Below are positions 1-8,495 of a stretch of 64,000 bases of DNA, in pieces (position 1 is the first letter of the stretch; each line of letters begins with the position of its first letter). The notes under the pieces are model-generated. The model had not been told where the DNA came from. It saw only the letters and a program-made list of their open reading frames with translations, and did not search any database. A program made the position numbers and the translations under genes. Origin of the DNA: Pseudoduganella dura (lineage in GTDB: Bacteria; Pseudomonadota; Gammaproteobacteria; Burkholderiales; Burkholderiaceae_D); contig NZ_WNWM01000002.1 of the NCBI RefSeq assembly GCF_009727155.1, positions 682,001 through 746,000 on the forward strand. Direction: 5' to 3'.

Positions 1-19
1 ATCTATTTTAGTGTTTCAT

Positions 20-1384
20 ATGAAACTATCTCATCCCGGCGAACCGCAGGTGGCGTCGTTGCAATTATCCGAACTGATCGGAGCCCTGAGCTACGCGCTC
101 GATATCACGGAAGGCCAGCCCGCGGGGCATTGCGTGCGCGCCTGCTGGATCGCCATGGCAATCGGCCGTCGCATGAACCTGGGCGAGCATGAATTATGGG
201 AACTCTATTACGCGGTGCTGCTGAAGGATCTCGGATGCAGCAGCAATGCCGCGCGCATCTGCGAGTTGTACATGACGGACGACCTGTCGTTCAAGCGCGA
301 CTTCAAGACCATCGGCACAGGACTGCCTCAAGTGCTGGCCTTCGTGCTGTCGCACACCGGGCTGAAAGCCGGCCTGGCCGAGCGCTTCCGCGGCATCCTG
401 ACGATCCTGCGCGACGGGAAGCGCATCACCGACGAACTGATTGCCACGCGCTGCCAGCGCGGCGCCGACATCGCGCGGCTGCTGCGCTTCTCCGACGGCG
501 TGGCCGCAGGCATCTACAGCCTGGATGAGCACTTCGACGGTGGCGGCCGGCCCGACGGCCTGGCAGGCGCCGCGATTCCCATGTACGCCCGCATCGCCCT
601 GCTTGCGCAGGTGATCGATGTATTCCACACGGCGGACGGGCGGGATGCCGCCTTACGCGAGGTTCACGCACGCGCCGGCCAATGGTTCGATCCGGACCTG
701 GTGGCCGCTTTCGATGATGTCGCAACGGACAACGCGTTCTGGACCGTGCTGGCCTCCCCCGATGTGGATATGACAGTCAGGTTGCTGGAGCCTGCGGGCA
801 AGGCCGTCCCCCTGGACGACGACTACCTGGACGACATCGCTGCCGCATTCGGCCAGGTGGTGGACTCGAAAAGCCCTTACACGAGCGGGCATAGCGCCCG
901 CGTGGCGTTGTACACGGACCTGATCGCCGAGCAGATGGGCATGTCCGCCGAACGCCGGCGCTGGCTGCGCCGCGGCGCACTGCTGCACGACGTGGGAAAG
1001 CTCGGCGTCAGCAACAGCGTGCTCGACAAGGCCGGTTCCCTGGACCGTGCCGAGTGGGATGCGGTGCGCCAGCATGCCCAGTACACGGAGACGATCCTGG
1101 GCCGCATCGGCGCCTTCCGTGAACTGGCCCATATCGCCGGTGCGCACCACGAAAAGCTCGACGGCACCGGCTATCCGCGAGGGCTCTCCAGCGCGGAAAT
1201 CGGCCTGGAAACGCGCATCATCACCACCGCGGACATCTTCGATGCCATTACCGCCGAACGACCCTACCGTGGCGCGATCGCTGTGCCGCAGGCGCTTGAA
1301 ATGATGGGCAAGACCGTCGGCACGGCACTGGACCCCGCATGTTATGAAGCGCTGTGCAAGGCGGTGGCGCAACTGCCTGCCTAG
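20..1384 (+). CDS. Tandem HD-GYP domain protein (cyclic-di-GMP phosphodiesterase family)
   Basis: About 454 aa from the ATG at 20; an in-frame GTG at 11 is also possible. The C-terminal half carries a complete HD-GYP signature: HDVGK near residue 325 and HHEKLDGTGYPRG near residue 380, the metal and substrate motifs of c-di-GMP phosphodiesterases. The N-terminal half looks like a second, degenerate HD-GYP copy: KDLG where HDxG is expected, and HFDGGGRPDGL where HHExxDGxGYP is expected. Only the C-terminal domain should hydrolyse c-di-GMP; the first half is probably regulatory or structural. No membrane segment or receiver domain is seen, so it is likely cytoplasmic. Confidence 0.88.
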   Translation: MKLSHPGEPQVASLQLSELIGALSYALDITEGQPAGHCVRACWIAMAIGRRMNLGEHELWELYYAVLLKDLGCSSNAARICELYMTDDLSFKRDFKTIGTGLPQVLAFVLSHTGLKAGLAERFRGILTILRDGKRITDELIATRCQRGADIARLLRFSDGVAAGIYSLDEHFDGGGRPDGLAGAAIPMYARIALLAQVIDVFHTADGRDAALREVHARAGQWFDPDLVAAFDDVATDNAFWTVLASPDVDMTVRLLEPAGKAVPLDDDYLDDIAAAFGQVVDSKSPYTSGHSARVALYTDLIAEQMGMSAERRRWLRRGALLHDVGKLGVSNSVLDKAGSLDRAEWDAVRQHAQYTETILGRIGAFRELAHIAGAHHEKLDGTGYPRGLSSAEIGLETRIITTADIFDAITAERPYRGAIAVPQALEMMGKTVGTALDPACYEALCKAVAQLPA

Positions 1385-1399
1385 TTCCCCCAATCACGG

Positions 1400-1444
1400 G
1401 CAGGCCCTCGCCGCAAGCCTGCAAGGGTTGTGGCGAGGGCCTGC
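1400..1444. terminator. Large hairpin between convergent genes
   Basis: Perfect 13-bp inverted repeat, GCAGGCCCTCGCC at 1400-1412 and its complement at 1432-1444, with a 19-nt loop. It lies between the stop of the HD-GYP gene (+) and the stop of the PEP-CTERM gene (-). There is no strong U-tract, so it may be a bidirectional transcript-end or RNA-stability hairpin, or a dispersed palindrome, rather than a classic terminator. Confidence 0.5.
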
Positions 1445-1513
1445 AGCTGCCGGTGCGGGTGGTCGACACGCCCGCCGCGCGACGGGCCCTGGCAGCAAGA
1501 GCCGATGCCGCGG

Positions 1514-2104
1514 TCAGCGGCGGCGGACTAAGCGGCGCGTGGCCATCAGCAGCAGCATGCCCGTGCCCAGCATGGCCAGCGAACCCGGCTCGGGCACGGC
1601 GGTCACCGTGGCGAAGGCACCGTCGGCGCCGACGGCGGTGCCGGCACCCGGCTGCAGGTCGAACGTGACAAGGTCGCCCGTGCCGGCCAGGTAGCCGAAC
1701 TGCTCGTCGAGCAACGCGACCACCAGCGACGTTCCCGCGCCTGCCGGTGCTACGTCGAACGCCACGTCGAACGCCAGCAGGCCGCCCAATTGCAGCCACT
1801 GGCCGTATTCGTTCCAGCCGCTGCCGTTACCGATCGCCAGCGCCGAAGCGAGGCTGCCGGAAACGTCGCCATCGGCCAGGGTGGCGCCGCCGGTGTCGCC
1901 GGTAAAGCCGCTGAAGCCAGTGAGCGTGGCGCGCGCCGGGCCGGCGTTGGCCAGGCCTGTGAACAGGAAGTCCAGCCAGCCATGCCTGCCGGCCAGCGAC
2001 GTGGTGTCGAGGGTGACGTGGTAGACCGGGCCGGCCAGCGCGTTGCCGGTGCCGGCGGCCAGTGCCAGCAGCATGGCCAATCGAAGTACGAAGGATTTCA
2101 GCAT
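1514..2104 (-). CDS. PEP-CTERM sorted surface/exported protein
   Basis: 196 aa. An N-terminal signal peptide (about residues 1-24, ending NALAG) is followed by a low-complexity beta-rich Gly/Ala body and a C-terminal sorting signal: VPEPGS, a hydrophobic segment (LAMLGTGMLLLMA), then RRLVRRR. That tripartite tail is recognised by the exosortase/PEP-CTERM system, which links export to surface polysaccharide in many betaproteobacteria. No exosortase gene is in this window. The gene starts 9 nt after the beta-helix gene upstream, so the two are probably co-transcribed. The function of the body is unknown. Confidence 0.85.
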   Translation of the reverse strand: MLKSFVLRLAMLLALAAGTGNALAGPVYHVTLDTTSLAGRHGWLDFLFTGLANAGPARATLTGFSGFTGDTGGATLADGDVSGSLASALAIGNGSGWNEYGQWLQLGGLLAFDVAFDVAPAGAGTSLVVALLDEQFGYLAGTGDLVTFDLQPGAGTAVGADGAFATVTAVPEPGSLAMLGTGMLLLMATRRLVRRR

Positions 2105-2113
2105 CGTCTTGCC

Positions 2114-3754
2114 TTACAGGATGGCGGCGAACAGTTTCGGCGTGTAGCCGATGCTGACCCGCTGGGGATTGAGGAAAGTGGTCGTCACGGTGGCCGTCTC
2201 GCCCGGCGCCAGGGCCGCCACGGGCAGTGCCACGATCGGCGCCCCGCCCTGCGCGCCGCTCTCGTTATCGAGCACCACGCCGCTGCTCAGGTAGTCCAGC
2301 CGCAGGAACAGCGTGCCGGCGATTGCCGTGTCCGACGTGTTGGTCAGGGTGACGGTGCCGCGCTGCTTCTGCGTGGCGCGGTCCAGCACCAGGCCCGATT
2401 GCACGATGCGCACGCTGGCCGTCAGGTCGCTGTAGGCGGGCACCGGCGCCGTGCCTTCGTAGGCACCGAGATCCGGCGCCGCACCTTCGAATGCCAGGCC
2501 GACATCGATGCCGGCATCGACCAGGTCGGTACCGGCGGCCAGGCGGCCGTGCGGCAGCGGCGGCAGGCCGCCGTCCGGCAGGCGCGGGGCGTCCCAGCCG
2601 GTGGTCGACACGCTCTGGAAATCGGCCGCCGTCACGGTGACGGGCAGGTTCCAGCTGTTGTGCGTGCTGTCCGTGCCGGCCACGTTGGCGGCCGCGGTGG
2701 TGCCGCCGTAGGCCAGGTTGTTGCGGGCGATGCCCAGGTTGACGTCCGTGTTGTCCGGCGCCACGCCCAGCAGGTTGAAGCCGGTGCGGTTGCCGATGGC
2801 CGTGTTGCTGGTGAACTCGGTGGCCACCGGATGGTGGTTGGCGTAGAAACCGTTGACCTTGTTGGCGATCGATACATTGAAGCGCGTGACATGCACCGGC
2901 GCATCGGCTTCCCAGAGGCCGGAGAAGCCGCCGATCTTGAAGCCGTTGCCGTTGCCGGCCGGGATCGGCGTGGCGGTACCGGGCAGGTAGCCATGCGACC
3001 AGGCCCACGAATGCTCGATGGTCACGGGCGAGTGGGCATTGATGGTGTCGAAGCCGTCGTCCGTGTTGGACCACGCGCGGCAGCCGCGGAATACGTTGCC
3101 CGGCTCGTTGGCGGCGATGTGCGCGCCGAAGCCGTCGGCATTCTGGCCGGCGCTGCTCTTGCTGTACGGGTCGTAGTTGTGGTGCGAATCCGTGTTCAGC
3201 ACCAGGTTGTGGCTGCCGCGCGAGATGAACAGCCCCGGCCCCATGTGGTGGTGGGTGTCGAGCTGCTCGAAGATGTTGCGGCTGCCGCGGATCCACAGGC
3301 CCCACGATTCGTTGTTGAGCGTGTTGCCCGGCTGCTGCGGCGCGCCCGTGATCTCCAGCCCTTTCAGGTGCAGCCAGCTGGCCGTCACGTTGAAGGCCTT
3401 GACCCGGCAATCGTCCTTCAATCGGGAAAAGTCGAACTTCGGCTTTTCGCCCGGATAGGCCCAGTAGCGGATCGGCGCGCCGTCCTGGCCGCTCTTGTTG
3501 AGCGTGATGACATTGACCACGTCGGTGCGCGTGGCGCAGCTGTTAATGCCCGCCGTGTACACGTAATCGCCGCCGCGGAAATAGACGGTGTCGCCTGGTA
3601 GCGCTATCGACTGGGCCTTCGCGAAGCTTTTCCATGGTGCCGTCAAGGACCCCGCTGCGCCATCGTTGCCGTTCGGTGCCACGTAATAGACCGCCGCCGC
3701 CGCATGCGACGACACCCCAGCCGCCAGGAGTGCAATACTCTGCCAACCTTTCAT
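2114..3754 (-). CDS. Secreted right-handed beta-helix protein, pectate-lyase-like (PL9-type)
   Basis: 546 aa. Signal peptide about residues 1-20, then a DUF1565/PL9-style start (YYVAPNGNDGAAGSLTAPWKSFAKA) and repeated short strands typical of parallel beta-helix polysaccharide lyases (LKGLEITGA, HNLVLNTDSHHNYDPY, NADGFGAHI, DDGFDTINA). The last ~110 residues look like an Ig-like fold (LTASVRIVQSGLVLDRATQKQRGTVTLTN region). Cleavage of pectate or rhamnogalacturonan is inferred from the fold and the nearby polysaccharide hydrolases; the catalytic residues were not verified. First gene of a likely two-gene unit with the PEP-CTERM gene. Confidence 0.8.
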   Translation of the reverse strand: MKGWQSIALLAAGVSSHAAAAVYYVAPNGNDGAAGSLTAPWKSFAKAQSIALPGDTVYFRGGDYVYTAGINSCATRTDVVNVITLNKSGQDGAPIRYWAYPGEKPKFDFSRLKDDCRVKAFNVTASWLHLKGLEITGAPQQPGNTLNNESWGLWIRGSRNIFEQLDTHHHMGPGLFISRGSHNLVLNTDSHHNYDPYSKSSAGQNADGFGAHIAANEPGNVFRGCRAWSNTDDGFDTINAHSPVTIEHSWAWSHGYLPGTATPIPAGNGNGFKIGGFSGLWEADAPVHVTRFNVSIANKVNGFYANHHPVATEFTSNTAIGNRTGFNLLGVAPDNTDVNLGIARNNLAYGGTTAAANVAGTDSTHNSWNLPVTVTAADFQSVSTTGWDAPRLPDGGLPPLPHGRLAAGTDLVDAGIDVGLAFEGAAPDLGAYEGTAPVPAYSDLTASVRIVQSGLVLDRATQKQRGTVTLTNTSDTAIAGTLFLRLDYLSSGVVLDNESGAQGGAPIVALPVAALAPGETATVTTTFLNPQRVSIGYTPKLFAAIL

Positions 3755-3985
3755 TGATACTCCGATGTGTTGTAGTTTGAGGGAGGTACGCGGCCGTTGC
3801 CGGTGGGTAGGCCGCTGTGGAAAGCCGGCAAATATTATCTGCTCGGCAAGCCATTTGCTGCGCTATTTGGTGATGTCGATAGACGGCCAGCGCATGAGGC
3901 GCTGGCCATGCGGGTTTGCGGGCGATACAGGGCCGAGATACAGGTCAGAGATACAGGGCAGGCCGCTTCCTGTTATCGTCTTGCG

Positions 3986-4606
3986 ATGACAGAACACATC
4001 CACTTCTACGAACCACGTGCCGGCCATGGCCTGCCGCATGATCCCTTCAATGCCATTGTCGGCCCGCGGCCGATCGGCTGGATCTCGTCGCGCGACGGCG
4101 CCGGCACGCTCAATCTCGCGCCGTACAGTTTTTTCAATGCCTTCAACTACACGCCGCCGATCGTCGGCTTTGCCAGCATCGGCCACAAGGACACGGTCAG
4201 GAATGTCGAACAGACCGGCGAATTCGTGTGGAACCTCGCCACGCGCCCCCTGGCCGAAGCGATGAACCAGACCTGCGCGGCGGTGCCGCCCGCGGTCGAC
4301 GAATTCCAGCTGGCAGGCCTGACACCGCTGGCATCGCGCCTGGTGTCCGTTCCCCGTGTAGCGGAAAGCCCGGTGGCATTCGAGTGCAGGGTCACGCAGA
4401 TCGTGCAGCTGGAAGGCGCCGATGGCGCCAGGGTGCCGACCTGGCTGGTACTTGGCGAAGTGGTGGGCGTGCACATCGCGCACGCCTTGTTGAAGAACGG
4501 CGTCTACGATACGGCGTCGGCGGGCCATATCCTGCGCGGTGGCGGCCCCGCCGATTATTTCGAGATCGTGCCGTCGCAGCTGTTCAGGATGCACCGGCCG
4601 CAGTGA
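3986..4606 (+). CDS. Flavin reductase family protein (FMN-binding split barrel)
   Basis: 206 aa from the ATG at 3986 (MTEHIHFYEP); the longer reading frame upstream is not protein-like. HDPFNAIVGPRPIGWIS followed by LNLAPYSFFNAFNYTPPIVGF is the flavin-binding core of the flavin reductase-like (PF01613) family, which typically uses NAD(P)H to reduce FMN or serves as an oxygenase partner. No oxygenase is adjacent, so the partner is unknown. Divergent from the beta-helix gene across about 230 bp. Cytoplasmic. Confidence 0.85.
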   Translation: MTEHIHFYEPRAGHGLPHDPFNAIVGPRPIGWISSRDGAGTLNLAPYSFFNAFNYTPPIVGFASIGHKDTVRNVEQTGEFVWNLATRPLAEAMNQTCAAVPPAVDEFQLAGLTPLASRLVSVPRVAESPVAFECRVTQIVQLEGADGARVPTWLVLGEVVGVHIAHALLKNGVYDTASAGHILRGGGPADYFEIVPSQLFRMHRPQ

Positions 4607-4772
4607 CAGATCGCGCAAATCCTTCGCCCGGGCGGAGCTCGACCGCCGCTTCAAGCCCAGCCTGGCGAGGTGATGCGTGTCGAAATCGCTTCGACCCCGA
4701 TGCCGTCGACAATTTCCGCTGGTGCGGGCTGGCGGCTATACTGGCTGCCTGTCCCGCCCAACTCCCCCTGAC

Positions 4773-4985
4773 ATGCGTGTGCAATCCCTGAACGGCATTA
4801 CCCTGGAATCCCTGCTCACCCGGCTGGTCGAGCACTATGGCTGGCCCCAGCTGGCTCGCCGCATCGACATCAACTGCTTTCGAAGCGACCCGAGCGTGAA
4901 GTCCAGCCTCAAGTTCCTGCGCCGCACGCCATGGGCACGCACGGAGGTGGAAGCGTTGTTCCTGGATACCGACTTTCCCGACTGA
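4773..4985 (+). CDS. VF530 family (DUF2132) small DNA-binding-like protein
   Basis: 70 aa from the ATG at 4773. The sequence LHG-like [18 protein letters not shown], then [27 protein letters not shown] and KVEALFL-like ending matches the conserved small VF530 family along its full length. The family has been described structurally as DNA-binding-like, but its cellular role is not established. An in-frame start at 4677 would add 32 residues absent from the family, so the internal ATG is preferred. Lies between the flavin reductase gene and a convergent DUF3237 gene. Confidence 0.85.
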   Translation: MRVQSLNGITLESLLTRLVEHYGWPQLARRIDINCFRSDPSVKSSLKFLRRTPWARTEVEALFLDTDFPD

Positions 4986-5039
4986 CGGGGATGACCCGGT
5001 TCAGCACGGCCACTCCCGGCCGGACAGCGGCAAGCCGGC

Positions 5040-5594
5040 CTATTCCAGCAGGTAGGCATCGTACACGACAGCGGCACCGAGGCGCATCGCCGCCCCCACG
5101 CCGATGGCGCGATTGAGCCACGCATAGCGCGGATCGGCCGTTTCAAAACTCATGGTCAGGCGAAACGTGTATTTGGCCGGATCGACCAGATTGCCCTTGG
5201 CCACTTCCGCCATCACGTCGGCCGGGCCGTAGCGAAAACCCTTGGTCTGAAGGTAGATCAGCGCCCCGTCGCCGGTCTTGAGCAGGTAACGGGTGTCGAT
5301 GATGGCAACCCCCTGCGCAGTCACCACCTGCCAGTCCGCCCCGTTGTTGAGGATGGTGCCCTTCAGGCGTGCACCGTCGAAGCTGCCGCTGGTGATCGGA
5401 ATGATGCGGCGGCGTCCCAGATCGCTGGTCGCGCCCAGCTCCCAGATCGGCGCCTCCAGGTTCACGCTGAATCGCGCGAGATGTTCCAGCTTCGGTTTCG
5501 GCGGTTCGAAGACTGCCTTCTCCGCGGCGCGCGCCGTGCCGGATTCCGCGGCCAGTGCCGACAGCACGAGGGCGATGCCCAGGCATTTTTTCAT
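5040..5594 (-). CDS. DUF3237 domain protein, exported
   Basis: 184 aa from the ATG at 5594, which follows an AGGAG-like stretch and opens a clear signal peptide (MKKCLGIALVLSALAAESGTARAAE). The mature part (FSVNLEAPIWELGA, RRIIPITSGSFDGARLKGTILNNGADWQ, DTRYLLKTGDGALIYLQTKG) is the DUF3237 beta-barrel. Homologues are found near aromatic and hydrocarbon catabolism genes, but no reaction is established. A longer frame to 5840 exists but would bury the signal peptide. A strong palindrome sits about 107 bp upstream. Confidence 0.85.
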   Translation of the reverse strand: MKKCLGIALVLSALAAESGTARAAEKAVFEPPKPKLEHLARFSVNLEAPIWELGATSDLGRRRIIPITSGSFDGARLKGTILNNGADWQVVTAQGVAIIDTRYLLKTGDGALIYLQTKGFRYGPADVMAEVAKGNLVDPAKYTFRLTMSFETADPRYAWLNRAIGVGAAMRLGAAVVYDAYLLE

Positions 5595-5700
5595 GTCTCC
5601 TCCATTTTTATCGAATCGCCGGACTGTACGGGTTCGGTCGCGGCCTGCGTTGTCGAGAACGCCGGCCATCCGGCTCGCCGACCCGGACAGGGATAGTGGA

Positions 5701-5721
5701 AATATCAGGATACCTGATATT
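5701..5721. promoter_or_regulatory. 21-bp palindromic operator candidate
   Basis: Perfect 9-bp arms AATATCAGG and CCTGATATT separated by ATA. The site lies 107 bp upstream of the DUF3237 start and downstream of the 3HCDH-type gene on the same strand. Size and symmetry fit a dimeric HTH repressor such as a MarR, TetR or GntR protein. The regulator is not identified and none is encoded next to it. Confidence 0.55.
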
Positions 5722-5926
5722 AGATCACTATACAACGCATCGCCCGATAACAGCTGCCGATGCCGGCGTGGAGGTCTGCGCGTGCGGAAAGACGGCGCCA
5801 TTCCGCCACGGCGGCCACGGTCGGCCACCGGAATCGGCATGGGATGCCGATGAAGCGGGCCGATGTCGTCACCGGCTGCATGTCACCGGTGAGCGCCCCC
5901 CGCTTTGCCGCCGCTGGCATGCCGGA

Positions 5927-6700
5927 TTACTGCAGGCCCTCCGGTTGCGGCTGCACATCGAAGGCGTGACGCGGCTTGCCGAGGTTGCCGAGAAGTCCGG
6001 CCGCGCGCGCCAGGGCCAGCGCCGACGTGGCTTTTCCAGGCGTGATTTGCCAGGCTCGCGACCCGTCCGCGCCGGCCGATGCCTGCAGGCCGAGCACGTT
6101 GTCCGGATTCCGCGTCAAGCTGGCGACACGGTCGATATCGCCGTGCGATGCACAGGTCATCACGATTGCGCCGGGCCTGACGACTTCGTGAAGCCGGCGC
6201 AGCACCGTCTCCTCGCCACCCGTGCCGGCACACAGCGCATCGATGATCACATCGCAGTCTTTCAGGTGATGCAGATTGACGGTGCCCGCCAGCAGCGCCA
6301 CGCGCCGGTCCCGCTGGGCTGCCGTCAGACGGCCCGCGGCAAACGCCTCGTGGTACGTCGAGCGCATCGCCGCAGTGGCCTTGTCGAGGCCATCCTGCGC
6401 AAGGTCGAACAAGGTAACGGGAATATCGGCATCCAGCAGGCTCCGCGCGATGTCCATGCTGGTCGCGGTGCTGCCCATGATGCCGACGCGCCTGGCGGGC
6501 GGGGTGGCGTGCGCAGCCAGACCAGTGGCATTGGCCTCTTTGGGTGCAAGAGGCAACGCCGATGCCTGCGGTTCCCGGTGCTGGCTTTGCCCGTCATGGC
6601 GCCACGATGGGTGCTTGCCGGGTTCGCCGGCAACGACTTCTTGCAGGGTGCCGCGTGCGGTTCTTGCGTTGGAATGGAGATCGCTTTGGTATTGGGTCAT
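5927..6700 (-). CDS. 3-hydroxyacyl-CoA dehydrogenase-like, NAD-binding domain only
   Basis: 257 aa from the ATG at 6700, chosen because AAGGAG lies 6 nt upstream; a start at 6760 is possible. Residues 1 to about 73 are polar and low complexity, likely disordered. Then a Rossmann domain of the 3HCDH_N type follows: RVGIMGSTATSMDIARSLLDADIPVTLFDLA, then CDVIIDALCAGTGGEETVLRRLHEVV and NPDNVLGLQ. The usual GxGxMG loop is altered (GIMGSTATS). The C-terminal 3HCDH dimerisation/catalytic domain is absent, so activity is doubtful; it may be a truncated or repurposed homologue. Confidence 0.65.
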   Translation of the reverse strand: MTQYQSDLHSNARTARGTLQEVVAGEPGKHPSWRHDGQSQHREPQASALPLAPKEANATGLAAHATPPARRVGIMGSTATSMDIARSLLDADIPVTLFDLAQDGLDKATAAMRSTYHEAFAAGRLTAAQRDRRVALLAGTVNLHHLKDCDVIIDALCAGTGGEETVLRRLHEVVRPGAIVMTCASHGDIDRVASLTRNPDNVLGLQASAGADGSRAWQITPGKATSALALARAAGLLGNLGKPRHAFDVQPQPEGLQ

Positions 6701-6760
6701 GTAATGCTCCTTGAGATGAACTGAATGCTGTTGCGTTGCGCTTGTACTCGCTCGCGCCAC

Positions 6761-7825
6761 ATGCTGGATTCATCATAAGAGCTGCCGCATCGCCAATAAC
6801 GATGTATGGAACCCAATGGATGAGCTATTTTTCGCACTAAAATCAATACCTTGTCCACTCCATTCCGTTATGTGAAATACAGTATTGCGCATTGATAAAT
6901 TTCATAAGGAATTTCGTTGTCGGGATTTCAGCATGTGAAATCACGTTTGAACGCCTGAAAAGATGCGCCCTTCCTGTCATGCAGGTGGTCCTGCCCTGCA
7001 CTGTCTGTCATATGCAGCGTTGCGTCGTGTTAGGAACGAAGGATCGGCAAACCGCTGGCGTCACTATTTACAGATTGCTTAGAGCAGCAAAATGCGCGGT
7101 TTTGCAGTGAGCCGCTGGATTTGCAACGCGCAGCCAGCCGTTTCGCCTTGACCACAGTGTTGCGTTTTCAAAAAAATTTCTCGTCATCGTTACAAGCGGG
7201 CGACCGGCTTCATCCGCCCTGTCCGATTTGGCCTGTGCCAGCGTCATGTGATCGTACGAGGCAACCGTTGACGCCCAAGCCGCTGCCTGTGGCGCCTCTG
7301 TCGTAAATCGCCAACCAAAAAAGAAATTCTCTTGTGACACAGTAAATATCAAGAAGCAATGTAGTAACATCGGCTGACACGCAGTTTTGTGTTCGTTTTG
7401 CATAGGTTCCTGAAATAACTGCAATGTTTTATTTTCTTCATCAACCACTACCTGCCTCGCCAAGCCCTGCCTTGCTCAAGGTCGCACGAATGCAAAGCCG
7501 TTTGCTTTCTGCAGTTCTTTCGAGTGCTTCGCCGCCGCTGTCATGATCGAGCCCGCAACGATTCAGCCAGACGCCGGTGTTCCCGTTGGCACAGACATCT
7601 TCCGCACAGTTGTTCCGAACAGCGACGGAAGGATCGACATCTCCCATGCCAGGCTGGACGGCGGCATTGAGGGCCCGACCGAGGCCGAACAAACCGTCAA
7701 TGGCATAGTGCATGTCCAGAATGCGGACAGCGCGTTTGGAAAGACGCGCCGATGAAAGCCCTGCTCCCAAGGGTACGGCCAGCGCCCAATCCAGCAATTG
7801 CAGGCGGCAGTTCGAAAAGAAAACC
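6761..7825. other. Intergenic region without a recognisable gene
   Basis: About 1 kb with no reading frame that looks like a protein. The short frames present have biased composition and no domain signature. The left part (6780-7110) is more AT-rich than its surroundings. No RNA gene, repeat or clear terminator was recognised. Confidence 0.5.
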
Positions 7826-8236
7826 ATGCACGGACTTCGCCAGGATGCCTTGATGGCACAGAGGGTGGAGACTGGATTGATATTCATGGAGATGCTCGGC
7901 ATCGACGACGCCCTCGCCTATTGGCGAACATCGGAAGTTTCCGAGGCCATCATCGACCGTCTGATCAATGGCAATACGGACTGCAAAACGCCCGTCCAGC
8001 AGAGTTCCGCGCCGAGTTCGCAAGACCCCCCGCTGGATGGGCGGATCAGTCTGTTCTACAGCAATACGGGCCGACGCCGGGACGTGATCGGCGCAGCCGT
8101 CGTGCAAGCTGCTCTCGCTGTCTTCCAGGAACTCGGTCGTGAGCGTGCCGAACAGATGCTGCGCCGCGAGGGTCTCAGCGAGACCGTCATCACCAGGGTA
8201 CTGGCACCTCACGGCGAAGGACGACGCAGCGCGTGA
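7826..8236 (+). CDS. Small protein of unknown function, paralogue of the gene at 39217
   Basis: 136 aa from the ATG at 7826 (MHGLRQDALMAQRVETGLIF). Not assigned to a named family. The segment ETGLIFMEMLGIDDALAYWRTSEVSEAIIDRLI resembles LQVALVFKKMLGPKEAEAYLRSARIEPHLIERVL in the 69-aa protein at 39217: hydrophobic-x-x-x-M-L-G, then A-x-A-Y-x-R, then I-x-x-x-(L/I)-I-x-R-(L/V)-L. A second copy of the motif may exist near the C-terminus (ALAVFQELGRERAEQMLRREGLSETVITRVLAP), which would make it a two-repeat member. No signal peptide or membrane segment is seen. Role unknown. Confidence 0.6.
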   Translation: MHGLRQDALMAQRVETGLIFMEMLGIDDALAYWRTSEVSEAIIDRLINGNTDCKTPVQQSSAPSSQDPPLDGRISLFYSNTGRRRDVIGAAVVQAALAVFQELGRERAEQMLRREGLSETVITRVLAPHGEGRRSA

Positions 8237-8495
8237 GCTGCACCCCGGTCGAGGCAATCGGAGGAAATACCCACTTCAGCAATACCGATATGCCAGGTCA
8301 CGCGGCCTTTTAAACGGATATGCAAGCGCTCGAAGGCATGTGTGCTAAAGCGATCATGTTGGCCACAATTCGATGTACTGCATGTGCTTTGCATACAACG
8401 AACAGGAATTGAACCGCTAAAAGAAAACCCATCTATTGCCGCAGGGATTCACGACAACCATAATTTCCGCTCGTCAATTTAATTAAGATCAAACC

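Noticed and set aside
1790..3601. 603-codon open frame on the plus strand opposite the beta-helix gene
   Set aside because: It is the antisense shadow of a high-GC gene: Arg/Gly/Val-rich, no domain, and the minus-strand gene has a signal peptide and beta-helix motifs.
6892..7110. 72-codon frame in the 6.8-7.8 kb gap
   Set aside because: No ribosome-binding site or recognisable domain, and uneven codon use compared with neighbours.
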